A stretch of 17,339 nucleotides of DNA from an uncultured Campylobacterota bacterium (GCA_903821805.1 CAIJNA010000164.1:1-17339); one strand, 5' to 3'; shown: positions 1 through 8,691, numbered from the stretch's first letter. The notes: generated by a model not told the origin, from the letters alone. Program-made: numbers and translations.

Positions 1-411
1 AGTGGAATTATTTTAGCTGGGAGTTTCTTGTCAATAATAGGTGTTATTTTTGGGCATTTTGTAGCAAATATCTTTACAGCAGAAACATTCTTCTTAACAG
101 CAACATCACTGATTGGATTTATTGCATTAATGGGAATTAGCTCAAGAAACTCACTTCTTCTTATTGATTTTGCAAAAAGTCTGATGAGCGAACATAATCT
201 TGAGAAAAAAAGAGCAATTGCAATAGCAAGTGCTACTAGAGCCAAACCGATTATGTTAACAGCAATAGCTATTATTTTAGGATCAGCATTACTTGCAAGT
301 GATCCTGTGTTTGGTGGCCTTGGTGTTGCTCTTATTTCTGGAACAATAGCTGCTGTTATAGTTTCTTTGATTTTTATACCTGTACTTATGGACAACTCAA
401 AAGCAATTTAA
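1..411 (+). CDS. RND-family efflux transporter, inner-membrane subunit (C-terminal fragment, 5' end outside window)
   Basis: The reading frame is open from base 1 to the TAA at 409-411, so the window holds only the last 136 residues of a longer protein. They contain alternating hydrophobic helices and the conserved RND signatures: a GISSRNSLLLIDFA segment early on, then RAKPIMLTAIAIILGSALL, and a final helix ending in FIPVLM. These match the last membrane helices of the AcrB/CusA/MdtB superfamily of proton-driven exporters in the inner membrane. The start must lie upstream; a TTG at 28 is internal to the conserved region and is not a start. Substrate (drug, solvent or metal) cannot be told from this end. 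A hairpin overlaps the stop codon and the next gene converges on it. Confidence 0.85.
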   Translation, partial: SGIILAGSFLSIIGVIFGHFVANIFTAETFFLTATSLIGFIALMGISSRNSLLLIDFAKSLMSEHNLEKKRAIAIASATRAKPIMLTAIAIILGSALLASDPVFGGLGVALISGTIAAVIVSLIFIPVLMDNSKAI

Positions 412-421
412 GTTGTCCATA
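387..421. terminator. Hairpin between convergent RND and yaaA genes
   Basis: TATGGACAACT (387-397) and AGTTGTCCATA (411-421) form a perfect 11-bp stem around a 13-base loop that contains the RND stop codon. It lies in the 34-base gap between two convergent genes, so a two-way transcription end is the natural reading. Neither side has a clean T-run, so efficient intrinsic termination is not proven. Confidence 0.5.
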
Positions 422-445
422 TAGCAAGATGTTTTGGAGTAATAA

Positions 446-1168
446 TTATCCAATTTGCATAATTATAGTTTTTACATTGCCTTTTTGTTGAATCTCAAGT
501 AAAGTAAGATTATCAAATTTTGCGGTCATCAGCTCTGCAAAATTTGTAATATTTTGTTGAGCTATTTGCTTAACAAGCTCTCCCCTATAATGTTTTGCAA
601 AATGGCTCACTACTTTTCCATCTTTTAAAAACTTATAAGTTATTACACTTGCCGTTGGTTTGTAAAATTTTGTGTAATATCCAGCACTCAAATCCAAAAC
701 TTCATCGCCTAAATAATCATCAAGTTTTGCTTTTAAATTTGCCTGGAAATACTTCTCCGTATTTAGATCTGGCAAGATTGCACCTTGCTTCCATTTGTAA
801 TCAGGTATCAAGTCATCAGCTCTTAAAATACCAAAAAGATTTGAGTAAATCATAACATTCTCATCAATAAATTTTTGAGCATTTTCACTTAAATTTGGAT
901 AATCAATAGCATCATAAGCTACACCATCATATCTCTCGATCGCTTTTTTTGTAGGTTTATTTAAAATAGAAACTTTATATTTAGTACATTCATCTAGATT
1001 TTTCAATCCAAACCAAGTTGAAATATCATCTAATGAACTATGCGATAAATGATTTTCATAAGCATCAATAACTTTATCACAAGAGAAAAATAGATTTTTG
1101 TTATTTAATAAAGAAGAGGAAACTCCACCTTCTCTTTTTGTTTCAGCTGGTGCTAGAAGAATTTTCAA
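446..1168 (-). CDS. yaaA: Peroxide stress protein YaaA family (DUF328/UPF0246)
   Basis: The 240-residue protein matches the YaaA family: N-terminal MKILLAPAETK, central RYDGVAYDAID, then SNLFGILRADDLIPDYKW and the late block GYYTKFYKP followed by FAKHYRGEL. In E. coli YaaA limits intracellular iron and Fenton damage during hydrogen peroxide stress; a DNA-binding helix-hairpin-helix fold has been described for the family. It is cytosolic with no signal peptide. The start codon is TTG at 1168, overlapping the TGA of the phosphomannomutase gene by four bases (TTGA), which suggests translational coupling. It is the last gene of a six-gene minus-strand run. Length is close to the family norm of about 250. 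The family call is firm; the physiological role here is inferred from E. coli. Confidence 0.88.
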   Translation of the reverse strand: MKILLAPAETKREGGVSSSLLNNKNLFFSCDKVIDAYENHLSHSSLDDISTWFGLKNLDECTKYKVSILNKPTKKAIERYDGVAYDAIDYPNLSENAQKFIDENVMIYSNLFGILRADDLIPDYKWKQGAILPDLNTEKYFQANLKAKLDDYLGDEVLDLSAGYYTKFYKPTASVITYKFLKDGKVVSHFAKHYRGELVKQIAQQNITNFAELMTAKFDNLTLLEIQQKGNVKTIIMQIG

Positions 1169-2550
1169 AGCTGCTCTTTAGCCACTTTTATTAGTAAATT
1201 TAGTTGCTCTTCATAAAGTTTTGCGGTTAACTCATCTGTACTTTCAAATCTTGTAACAAGAACTGGTGTAGTATTAGAAGCCCTTATAAGACCCCAACCT
1301 TTGTCAAAAACTACTCTTACTCCATCAACATCAACTATACCTTTAATGGCTGGGAAACCAGCCGGAGGATTTTGAAGCAACTCTTTTAATTTTGCAATCA
1401 GTATAAATTTTTCTTCCTCAGTTGTGTAAACTTTAATCTCTTCAGTACTAAATGTTTTTGGTAAAGCATCAATCTCTTTATCAATATCCATTCCATTTTT
1501 AATCAGTTCAAGAAGTCTAAAAGTAGCATACACAGCATCATCAAAACCATAGTATCTGTCATTAAAGAATATATGTCCACTAACTTCAGCTGCAAAATCT
1601 GCATTTGTTTCTTTAATTTTCACTTTTAAATTACTATGACCTGTTTTGTACATTATGGCGTTTCCACCATTTGAATTTATGATGTCATACATAACTTGCG
1701 TACATTTAACTTCACCAATAACAGTTGGCTTATCCATAGTTGAAGCAAATAAAATAGCCATAATATCACCTTTGACATTATGTTTTTTTGTTAAAAATGC
1801 TATTCTATCAGCATCTCCATCATAGGCAAATCCATATTCAAAATCTCCATCAAGAGCTTTTTTAATATCTTTTAGATTTTTTTCTTCACTTGGATCTGGA
1901 TGATGATTTGGGAAAGTACCATCTGGAGTCATAAATAATGAATCATAATTTAACTCTAATTTATTTAAAATATCAGTCAATACAGTATCAGCAACACCAT
2001 TTCCACCATCAATTATAAATCTATCTTTCATACCTTTTAAGTGAGAGAAGTTTTCAACCATATAATCAATATAAAGATTTTTTGCATCAATCTCAATAAA
2101 ATTTTCATTAGTAATAATTTCAATACTTTGATTTGCAATGATAAGATCGCCAAGAGCGTAAATATCATCTCCAAAAAATGGAAAGTGATCAATTGTCATT
2201 TTAAAGCCATTATATTCACTTGGATTATGACTTCCTGTGATCATAATACTTGCATTTGGAGTCATCCCATCAAACTCTTGATATGAAGCAAAATAATTAA
2301 CACCAGTTGCCACCATTCCCATGCCAAGAACTTGACAACCAGCTTTTTGTAAGCCACTAGTTAGATAACCAAAAAGCTCAGGCGAGTGAGTTCTTGCATC
2401 ATAACCAACTACAACATAAGGATTTTTAACAGTTTTTTGAACAACTTCCAATCCAAAAAAGTATCCGAGAAGTTTTACACTTTGTTCATTAAGTTCTTCG
2501 CCAACAATCCCACGAATATCATATTCTCGAAATATACTTTTTTTAATCAT
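1165..2550 (-). CDS. Phosphomannomutase/phosphoglucomutase (alpha-D-phosphohexomutase family)
   Basis: A 461-residue phosphohexomutase that interconverts hexose 1- and 6-phosphates (mannose and/or glucose), feeding nucleotide sugars for LPS and other glycans. All four family signatures are visible: the phosphoserine loop TGSHNP at 105-110 (catalytic Ser107), the metal loop DGDADR at 244-249, the sugar-specificity loop EVSGH at 322-326, and the phosphate-binding loop RASNTTP at 423-429. Length fits the bacterial PMM/PGM group (ManB/AlgC type). The ATG start at 2550 is preceded by a GGGGATAACGG ribosome site. It lies 10 bases after prfB and overlaps yaaA by four bases, in the same run. Substrate preference between mannose and glucose cannot be decided from sequence alone. 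Confidence 0.93.
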   Translation of the reverse strand: MIKKSIFREYDIRGIVGEELNEQSVKLLGYFFGLEVVQKTVKNPYVVVGYDARTHSPELFGYLTSGLQKAGCQVLGMGMVATGVNYFASYQEFDGMTPNASIMITGSHNPSEYNGFKMTIDHFPFFGDDIYALGDLIIANQSIEIITNENFIEIDAKNLYIDYMVENFSHLKGMKDRFIIDGGNGVADTVLTDILNKLELNYDSLFMTPDGTFPNHHPDPSEEKNLKDIKKALDGDFEYGFAYDGDADRIAFLTKKHNVKGDIMAILFASTMDKPTVIGEVKCTQVMYDIINSNGGNAIMYKTGHSNLKVKIKETNADFAAEVSGHIFFNDRYYGFDDAVYATFRLLELIKNGMDIDKEIDALPKTFSTEEIKVYTTEEEKFILIAKLKELLQNPPAGFPAIKGIVDVDGVRVVFDKGWGLIRASNTTPVLVTRFESTDELTAKLYEEQLNLLIKVAKEQL

Positions 2551-2560
2551 CCGTTATCCC

Positions 2561-3658
2561 CTATTTTGTATTTAATGCTATAAGCACATCTTCAATCATT
2601 TTATCAATATCTCCATCAAGCATACCATCTACATTACTATATCCGATACCACTTCTAGAATCTTTTATTTGTTGATACGGCTGCATCACATAACTTCTAA
2701 TTTGATGTCCCCAACCATTTTCACTTTTTGGTGTACCATTTTTTTCAGCTGTTTGAATTGCTAATTCATATTCATAAAGCTTACTCTTAAGCATCTTCAT
2801 GGCACTTGCTTTATTTTTGTGTTGACTTCTGTCGTTTTGACATTGCACTACGATATTTGTTTTAATATGTGTTATTCTTATTGCTGACTCTGTTTTATTA
2901 ACATGTTGTCCACCAGCTCCACTTGAACGATAAGTATCAATTCTTATATCTTTATCTTCAATTACGATATCAATATCATCATCGACTTCAGGAGAAACAA
3001 TAACTGATGTAAAAGATGTGTGTCGTTTTGCATTACTATCAAAAGGACTAATTCGAACCAGCCTGTGAACACCTGTTTCAACTTTTAGATAACCATATGC
3101 ATTAATTCCACTAACTATAAAAGTAACATCTTTTATGCCAGCTTCATCACCTGTTTGGTAATCTAGAATCTCAACTTTAAAGCCTTTTCGTTCACACCAT
3201 CTAAGATACATACGATAAAGCATATTTGCCCAATCGCAACTTTCTGTTCCACCAGCTCCTGGATGAATTGTTACGATAGCATTACTTCCATCATCTTTTC
3301 CACTAAGCATAACTTCAATCTCAGTTTGTTTTATGATATTTGTAAGATCATCAGCTTCGTCAAAAAGCATCTCAATAGTTTCTTCATCTTTATCTAAAAC
3401 AGCCATTTCATAAAGCTCATTTGCATCTTGAATGGCTTTGTTTGCTTTTAAAAATTTGCTTTTTCTTCCTAGAAGTCTATTTTTTTCTTGACCTAACTTT
3501 GTAGCATTCTCAATATTTTCCCAGAAATTTGGCTCTTGCTCCATTGCAACTATTTCATTTAGTCTATCTTCAATTTCATCAGGCTTGAGAATTTGCTCAA
3601 TATTTTGTATTTTTTTGTTTAGAACCTTTAAAAGTTCCGTGTATTCATAATTATCCAT
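2561..3658 (-). CDS. prfB: Peptide chain release factor 2 (RF2)
   Basis: A 365-residue class I release factor that reads UAA and UGA and triggers hydrolysis of peptidyl-tRNA. The stop-codon recognition tripeptide SPF is at residues 204-206, diagnostic of RF2 rather than RF1 (PxT). The catalytic GGQ motif is at 249-251 within SGAGGQHVNKTESAIR. The N-terminal 110 residues are helical and charged, as usual. The frame is continuous from ATG with no in-frame UGA near codon 25, so the programmed +1 frameshift that autoregulates prfB in E. coli and many other bacteria is absent. The gene starts 8 bases after purH and ends 10 bases before the phosphomannomutase gene. Confidence 0.97.
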   Translation of the reverse strand: MDNYEYTELLKVLNKKIQNIEQILKPDEIEDRLNEIVAMEQEPNFWENIENATKLGQEKNRLLGRKSKFLKANKAIQDANELYEMAVLDKDEETIEMLFDEADDLTNIIKQTEIEVMLSGKDDGSNAIVTIHPGAGGTESCDWANMLYRMYLRWCERKGFKVEILDYQTGDEAGIKDVTFIVSGINAYGYLKVETGVHRLVRISPFDSNAKRHTSFTSVIVSPEVDDDIDIVIEDKDIRIDTYRSSGAGGQHVNKTESAIRITHIKTNIVVQCQNDRSQHKNKASAMKMLKSKLYEYELAIQTAEKNGTPKSENGWGHQIRSYVMQPYQQIKDSRSGIGYSNVDGMLDGDIDKMIEDVLIALNTK

Positions 3659-3666
3659 CTATCTTC

Positions 3667-5199
3667 TTAGTGTAAAAAGTGTCTAACACCAGTAAAGTAG
3701 AGCGCCATTCCATATTCGTTTGCAGCATCTATAACTTCATCATCCCTAACGCTTCCACCTGGCTCGATTACACATTTAACACCAGCTTCGCTAGCTGCAT
3801 CAATTGAGTCTCTAAATGGAAAAAATGCTTCACTTGCAAGAGCTGAACCACTTACATCAAGTCCCATATCAGCCGCTTTTCTTAGTGCTGCTTTACTAGC
3901 ATCAACTCTACTTGTCATTCCCATACCAACTGCAACCATCGCACTATTTTTTACATAAACAACACAGTTTGATTTTGTTAGCGAAGCTATTTTATAAGCT
4001 ATTTCCATATCTTTTAACTCTTCTGGCGAAGCACTTTTGCTAGTTTTTAATACAGCATTTTTAACTTCATCATCATTTACTCTATCAGCATCTTGATGAA
4101 CAAATCCACCATCAATTATTTTAAAGTTAAAATCATCATTTGACATTTCAAGTTTTTTTGTACCTTGAGCAAATAATTTTATTCTTTGTTTTCTACTAAG
4201 TTCTTCAATTGCCTCTGCTGTAAAGTCAGCTGCAAATACAACTTCTAAAAATATTTCATTCATTTTTTTAGCGAGATCTAATTCAACTATTCCATTAACC
4301 GCAACAACTCCACCAAAAGCACTTACGGGATCACATTTTAAAGCTTCTACATAACTATCAAGAAGATTATCTTTGATAGCAAAACCGCAAGGATTTCCAT
4401 GTTTAACAATAGCTACAGCGTTATCATCTCCAAATGCTGAAGCTATTTTAGCTGCACCTGAAATATCTCCCATATTATTGAAGCTTGGCTCACCTTTGAT
4501 AACTGTAAATTTATTTGTAAAGTGTTTGTCAAATTCATATAAAGCGCCTTTTTGATGAGGATTTTCTCCATATCTAGTATCAAATACTTTATTTCCAACA
4601 ATGAATTGTTTATCTCCAAAACCATTATTGAATCTTTTATTCATATAGTTTGCAATCATACTATCATAAGATGCTGTATGCTCATAAGCCTTGATCATCA
4701 TATCTCTTCTAAACTCAAGAGTATTTGTATTATTTTTTAAATTATTTAAAACCAGATCATAGTCAACTACATCAGTAACAATAATAACACTGTCAAAGTT
4801 TTTTGCAGCAGATCTTACCATAGCAGGTCCACCAATATCTATATTTTCAATAATTTCTTCAAAATCATTTGTTTTTTCAATCGTTGCTTTAAATGGATAA
4901 AGATTTACGCAAACTAAATCAATCCCTTCAACACCAAGTGCTTTGGCTTCATCAAGATGTGATTGCTTATCTCTTCTATGAAGAATCCCGCCATGAATAT
5001 ATGGATTTAATGTTTTGACTCTACCCTCAAAACATTCTGGAAATTTTGTTACTTCATTTGCTTCAATTACTTTAATACCAGCTTCTTGCAACGCTTTGTA
5101 TGTTCCACCTGTCGATATTATTTCATATCCTAAAGCAACTAGTTCTTTCGAAAAATTTACAACTCCACTCTTATCACTTACACTAATTAATGCTCTCAA
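3667..5199 (-). CDS. purH: Bifunctional AICAR formyltransferase / IMP cyclohydrolase
   Basis: This 510-residue enzyme performs the last two steps of purine synthesis, formylating AICAR with 10-formyl-THF and closing the ring to IMP. The N-terminal cyclohydrolase (MGS-like) domain covers about residues 1-195, with LISVSDKSG, STGGTYK and RVKTLNPYIHGG. The transformylase domain follows, with RYGENPHQ at 209-216 and the catalytic KHGNPCG at 266-272; the protein ends in the expected VRHFLH. The start is TTG at 5199, supported by AAGGGG a few bases upstream; no better start aligns with the conserved N-terminus. It sits 12 bases after the DUF945-like gene and 8 bases before prfB, so it is probably expressed from the helicase-led operon. 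Confidence 0.97.
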   Translation of the reverse strand: MRALISVSDKSGVVNFSKELVALGYEIISTGGTYKALQEAGIKVIEANEVTKFPECFEGRVKTLNPYIHGGILHRRDKQSHLDEAKALGVEGIDLVCVNLYPFKATIEKTNDFEEIIENIDIGGPAMVRSAAKNFDSVIIVTDVVDYDLVLNNLKNNTNTLEFRRDMMIKAYEHTASYDSMIANYMNKRFNNGFGDKQFIVGNKVFDTRYGENPHQKGALYEFDKHFTNKFTVIKGEPSFNNMGDISGAAKIASAFGDDNAVAIVKHGNPCGFAIKDNLLDSYVEALKCDPVSAFGGVVAVNGIVELDLAKKMNEIFLEVVFAADFTAEAIEELSRKQRIKLFAQGTKKLEMSNDDFNFKIIDGGFVHQDADRVNDDEVKNAVLKTSKSASPEELKDMEIAYKIASLTKSNCVVYVKNSAMVAVGMGMTSRVDASKAALRKAADMGLDVSGSALASEAFFPFRDSIDAASEAGVKCVIEPGGSVRDDEVIDAANEYGMALYFTGVRHFLH

Positions 5200-5211
5200 A
5201 TCTACCCCTTA

Positions 5212-6825
5212 TTATTTAATTAATTTTTTACCGTTTGCTAAAACTGTATCATCTTTTAGATTGAATTTAAAATTCACTATAACCGAATCACCATCATATT
5301 TTGCTACTTTTTCAAGATTTTTGTATTCATTGTATGAATGTTTTAAATACTTCTCAAATGACTCTTTATCCATCTTCACATTTATACCAACAGTGATATA
5401 TTTAAGCAATTCATCTGGTGTATTTAAAATATTGTAGTTATTTTTTTCCAAAATAAAGTTTGCATCGATTTTTAAATCTTTTACATTAAACCCTAGTTTA
5501 GAGAATTGTAAATCATTAAAAACCATTCCATATTTCATTTCACCACCAAAATTTGCAACTTCTATAACATGTTTAATAAGAGGCGAATATCCTTCATCTT
5601 CCCATGAAGAAAGCTGATCAGCATTGCTCATCAAATATTTTATTGGAACAAGCTTTACATTATTTAATTGTGCTTCAACTCTTGCTAATTTTGCAGATAA
5701 TGAGAAATCGCTTCGCTTGATATTTAAATCATTAATTTGTGTTCCTGTTTTTAACGATAGCGCTGTTTTACCAGAAATCATCTCCATATTTGAACTATTT
5801 TTACCAGCTTTTATTTCACTATTTGGTAATACAAATTTATCTTTTGCAAAAGTTATTCTATATTCTATATTTCTAGACTCGTCTTTTTGTCTTATTTCAG
5901 ATAGATCACCAGATGGATTGTTGTATTTTATTCCATCAACTATTCTTGAATCCAAGAATATCTCAAATCTATCAATATGTTGTTCTTCAGATAAAATTTC
6001 ATCAGCCACTTCTTTAATACATCTTATGTTTTCACATTCTTTAGCATCATTGTTAATTTGTTGAGCCAAATAAATAGTATAAGACTCTGCATCCTTTAAG
6101 CCATAGTTTGTGTAATAAAGAAAATCATCAGCTTTTGAAGTAAATTTAAAATTATAATCATTTTTGTATTGGAAATTGTATTCTGGATTATTAGAAACAA
6201 GACCAATCGTTTTATCAAATTGTTTATTTGTAATCATATATTTTTCAAAAGAAAGTTGATTTGTATCATCAAGTTTTAAAATAGGTTTAACAAATGACAG
6301 GATTAAATTTAAACCTAATTGATTGTTTTTCAAATTAATATCATCTAAAACCACTTCTTTTAGTTTGTCATTCAATCCAAAAATAAATGTTGCGCCTATC
6401 GTTTTTACAAATTCTTTATAGATCAATAATTTTGTTTGATTTATAGGGAAATTTTTAGTTGACATATGAACATTTATATTTATAGGTTGCCACACTTTAG
6501 TGCCAATATCTCCACCAAATTGAAGTCCAACAATATCTTGATCTGTTTGGAAAATATCTTCTAAAATAAGCTTGTCAACTTTGATAGATTTGCTTAAAAA
6601 TGTTAAAAACTTTTCTTTATCTTTTACTGTTAATGTAAATTGGCTTTTTGAATTAAAATACCCTTCTTTACTAGCAACAACAAGCTCCATACCGTAAGTA
6701 TCATACAATTTCTTTTTAGCTTCTACTTTTGGTTTTACAACAAATGTCGAAATAATAGCTGGCCATACAGCTACTACTGCAATGAAAATAATAATAAAGC
6801 CTACTAAAACCTTCTTCCTATTCAT
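5212..6825 (-). CDS. Membrane-anchored protein of unknown function, DUF945/YdgA-like
   Basis: A 537-residue protein with one N-terminal hydrophobic helix (about residues 4-28) after a short basic start (MNRKKVL), consistent with an uncleaved signal anchor and a large periplasmic domain. After the anchor comes VEAKKKLYDTYGMELVVASKEGYFNSKSQFTLTV, which resembles the start of the YdgA/DUF945 family (anchor, then a region describing repeated beta strands). The rest is rich in alternating hydrophobic residues and lysine, with few cysteines and no catalytic motif I can recognise. It begins inside the end of the helicase gene (8-base overlap, AAAGGAAACCT before ATG) and is followed by purH after 12 bases. 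The family assignment is tentative and I propose no biochemical function. Confidence 0.6.
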   Translation of the reverse strand: MNRKKVLVGFIIIFIAVVAVWPAIISTFVVKPKVEAKKKLYDTYGMELVVASKEGYFNSKSQFTLTVKDKEKFLTFLSKSIKVDKLILEDIFQTDQDIVGLQFGGDIGTKVWQPININVHMSTKNFPINQTKLLIYKEFVKTIGATFIFGLNDKLKEVVLDDINLKNNQLGLNLILSFVKPILKLDDTNQLSFEKYMITNKQFDKTIGLVSNNPEYNFQYKNDYNFKFTSKADDFLYYTNYGLKDAESYTIYLAQQINNDAKECENIRCIKEVADEILSEEQHIDRFEIFLDSRIVDGIKYNNPSGDLSEIRQKDESRNIEYRITFAKDKFVLPNSEIKAGKNSSNMEMISGKTALSLKTGTQINDLNIKRSDFSLSAKLARVEAQLNNVKLVPIKYLMSNADQLSSWEDEGYSPLIKHVIEVANFGGEMKYGMVFNDLQFSKLGFNVKDLKIDANFILEKNNYNILNTPDELLKYITVGINVKMDKESFEKYLKHSYNEYKNLEKVAKYDGDSVIVNFKFNLKDDTVLANGKKLIK

Positions 6826-8557
6826 AGGTTTCCTTTTTTTGAATTTTATGTTTTTTAACTTCTTGTCTTTTTTCTATCTGTGGTTTTGTATCTTTGTGAA
6901 ACTTCCTAGGTGGTCTAGAAGCATCCTCTGTTTTTTCTTTTTTAGCAAAAGATTCATTTTGGCCACCTGGCTTGTTTGTTCTAAAGTTTTTTCTATCTTT
7001 AGAATCTCTTCTGCCTCTATTTTCTTTATCATCCCTATGATCTCTTCCATCTCTGTTATCTTTTCTAAAATTTTGTCTATTTGGAACTAAATTCTTTAAA
7101 TTTAACTTCAACGAATCTTCACAATATTGATTCACTAATATTCTGTGCTTTGTAGCATTCTCAATATCATAAAAAATCTCTGGCAGTTTATAAGAAAGCC
7201 AAAGATAAAGTGAAATCTTTTTCACTTCATCTTCGGCTTTTAAAAGATCTAGCTCTGTTTTTGCCAAAGTTTTAATATTAATACTAAGTCTATAATCACA
7301 TGGCTTCTTACTGATTACAGCGTTTACATACGAAAAATAGGCATCTTTTAAAAGTGGAGATTTGGTATTTGTTGGTGCTTGAGCCAAAAGATACTTATCT
7401 TCAAGTTTTAAAGCAATTTTTCCATCAACTATTTGTGCTAATTCTATCATATTGCTTATATTTGTTGCCACAAATGGACCAGTAAATTTCATATTTTTAG
7501 AAAAAAAGTACAAAATCTTTGTTAAATCTTTAGTTCCTAAGTGTGAAGCAAAAGCTGAAATTTGCTCCAAAGTAGCTTTTACCTTAAAGGGTGGCTTTAT
7601 CGTTCTTAATGGAGAATGAAACATCTCATCAATATGCTTTAAGACATTTTTGTTGGTTGCGCCAACATATCCTACTTCATGATGACCATATCTTCCTGCA
7701 CGACCACTTATCTGAATAACTTCATTTGGAGTGAGCTTCCTACTACTAACACCATCAAACTTCGTATCAGTTGTAAAAAGGATAATTTTAATTGGTAAAT
7801 TTAATCCCATAGCAATAGCATCAGTTGCTATAAGAATATCAGTTTGTCCATCTCTAAATCTTTTGGCTTCTTCTTTTCTAACTTCTGGACTCAGATTTCC
7901 ATACAGTACTGAAACTTTGAAGTACTTTGAAAGTTTTGATTTCATATCCAAAACATCTCTTCTACTAAAAGCTATCAAAGCTGTACCTTTTGACAACTCT
8001 CTAAATGGTATTGGCTGAGCTAGAACTTCCAAAGGATTTATTCTTTTAAATTTTACAACTTCAAGTTCTTCGCCTAAATATTCAGCAATTTGCTTCAAAG
8101 CATCAAGGGCATTAACACTTCCTGTCATAATAACTTTACTAGCAGGACTACCCAAAATAGCATTTACCCAGGCCCATCCTCTGTCACTATCTTCAAGCAT
8201 TTGAATCTCATCAATAACACAAACATCTGTTTGTAACTCAAAATTTATCATTTCAATAGTGCTACAAATGTGTGTTGAATCCTCATTAAATATCTCTTCC
8301 TCACCAGTTATTAGGCTTGAATTAATATTGTTCTCTTTTAAAAATTCATAATTTTCAAGTGCAAGTAATCTTAGCGGTGCTAAATATATTCCACAATCGG
8401 CTTTAATAAGCTCTTGCATTGCGCTATATGTTTTACCACTATTAGTAGGACCTACGAAAAAATATAGTTTTCGTTTCATACTTCTTGCAGTTGGAAAAGT
8501 CATTTTTAAATCACAATTTAGTATCTGATTTAGTTGTTCTTTGAAGCTTGATTTCAT
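6818..8557 (-). CDS. Suv3-like ATP-dependent RNA helicase with charged C-terminal tail
   Basis: This 579-residue superfamily 2 helicase resembles mitochondrial and alphaproteobacterial Suv3. Motifs: Walker A GPTNSGKT (36-43), PLRLLA (61-66), DEIQ as motif II (116-119, in place of DEAD/DExH), TGS (145-147), ATDAIAMGLNL around 244-254, and motif VI QISGRAGRYG (282-291). A helical region follows to about residue 490. The last ~88 residues (492-579) are a low-complexity tail dominated by Arg, Lys, Asp and Asn with repeated RD/NR pairs, probably disordered and RNA-binding. Suv3 proteins unwind RNA with 3' overhangs and work with PNPase in RNA turnover in mitochondria; a similar role here is inference. 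It is the first gene of the six-gene run. The ATG at 8557 has no clear Shine-Dalgarno sequence before it. Confidence 0.85.
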   Translation of the reverse strand: MKSSFKEQLNQILNCDLKMTFPTARSMKRKLYFFVGPTNSGKTYSAMQELIKADCGIYLAPLRLLALENYEFLKENNINSSLITGEEEIFNEDSTHICSTIEMINFELQTDVCVIDEIQMLEDSDRGWAWVNAILGSPASKVIMTGSVNALDALKQIAEYLGEELEVVKFKRINPLEVLAQPIPFRELSKGTALIAFSRRDVLDMKSKLSKYFKVSVLYGNLSPEVRKEEAKRFRDGQTDILIATDAIAMGLNLPIKIILFTTDTKFDGVSSRKLTPNEVIQISGRAGRYGHHEVGYVGATNKNVLKHIDEMFHSPLRTIKPPFKVKATLEQISAFASHLGTKDLTKILYFFSKNMKFTGPFVATNISNMIELAQIVDGKIALKLEDKYLLAQAPTNTKSPLLKDAYFSYVNAVISKKPCDYRLSINIKTLAKTELDLLKAEDEVKKISLYLWLSYKLPEIFYDIENATKHRILVNQYCEDSLKLNLKNLVPNRQNFRKDNRDGRDHRDDKENRGRRDSKDRKNFRTNKPGGQNESFAKKEKTEDASRPPRKFHKDTKPQIEKRQEVKKHKIQKKETYE

Positions 8558-8588
8558 TCTGGAATATTACCAAAAAAAATCGCTTTTT

Positions 8589-8642
8589 GATACATATTTT
8601 TACGATATTTTTAACTTATATTTAGCTTAATAAATATGTATC
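8589..8642. promoter_or_regulatory. Symmetric operator-like element with phased T-tracts in the helicase/ffh divergent region
   Basis: GATACATATTT (8589-8599) and AAATATGTATC (8632-8642) are a perfect 11-bp inverted repeat with a 32-base spacer; arm centres are 43 bases apart, close to four helical turns. Within it, the octamer TATTTTTA occurs at 8595 and 8606, and a 7/8 match TATATTTA at 8617, an exact 11-base period expected to bend DNA. A possible minus-strand -10 for the helicase operon (TATAAG, 8620 to 8615) lies between the arms. Regulator unknown. Confidence 0.5.
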
Positions 8643-8664
8643 TAAAAGATTAACAAATCCCGTA

Positions 8665-8691
8665 TTTAAGCCATTTCTTCTCTTGTATAGT
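8665..8691 (+). promoter_or_regulatory. Probable sigma-70 promoter of ffh
   Basis: TTTAAG (8665-8670), a T-rich spacer ending in TTG, and TATAGT (8686-8691) match the Campylobacter housekeeping promoter pattern (TTTAAG-like -35, T-rich -16 region, TATAAT-like -10). This would put the transcript start near 8698 and give a 5' leader of roughly 75 bases before the GTG of ffh. A second TATA-like block at 8726-8733 is a weaker alternative. Confidence 0.5.

Noticed and set aside
3667..5199. Possible loss of a conserved GQMSRV-type motif in PurH (here GMTSRV)
   Set aside because: I believe the same variant occurs in Campylobacter PurH, and all other motifs are intact, so this is lineage variation and not decay.
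5015..5437. 140-codon open frame on the + strand across the purH/DUF945 junction
   Set aside because: It lies antisense to two firmly identified genes, has no ribosome site, and its protein is a hydrophobic, Ser/Phe-rich reversal typical of the antisense frame of AT-rich genes.
5624..6064. 146-codon open frame on the + strand inside the DUF945-like gene
   Set aside because: Antisense shadow with no family resemblance and no initiation signal.
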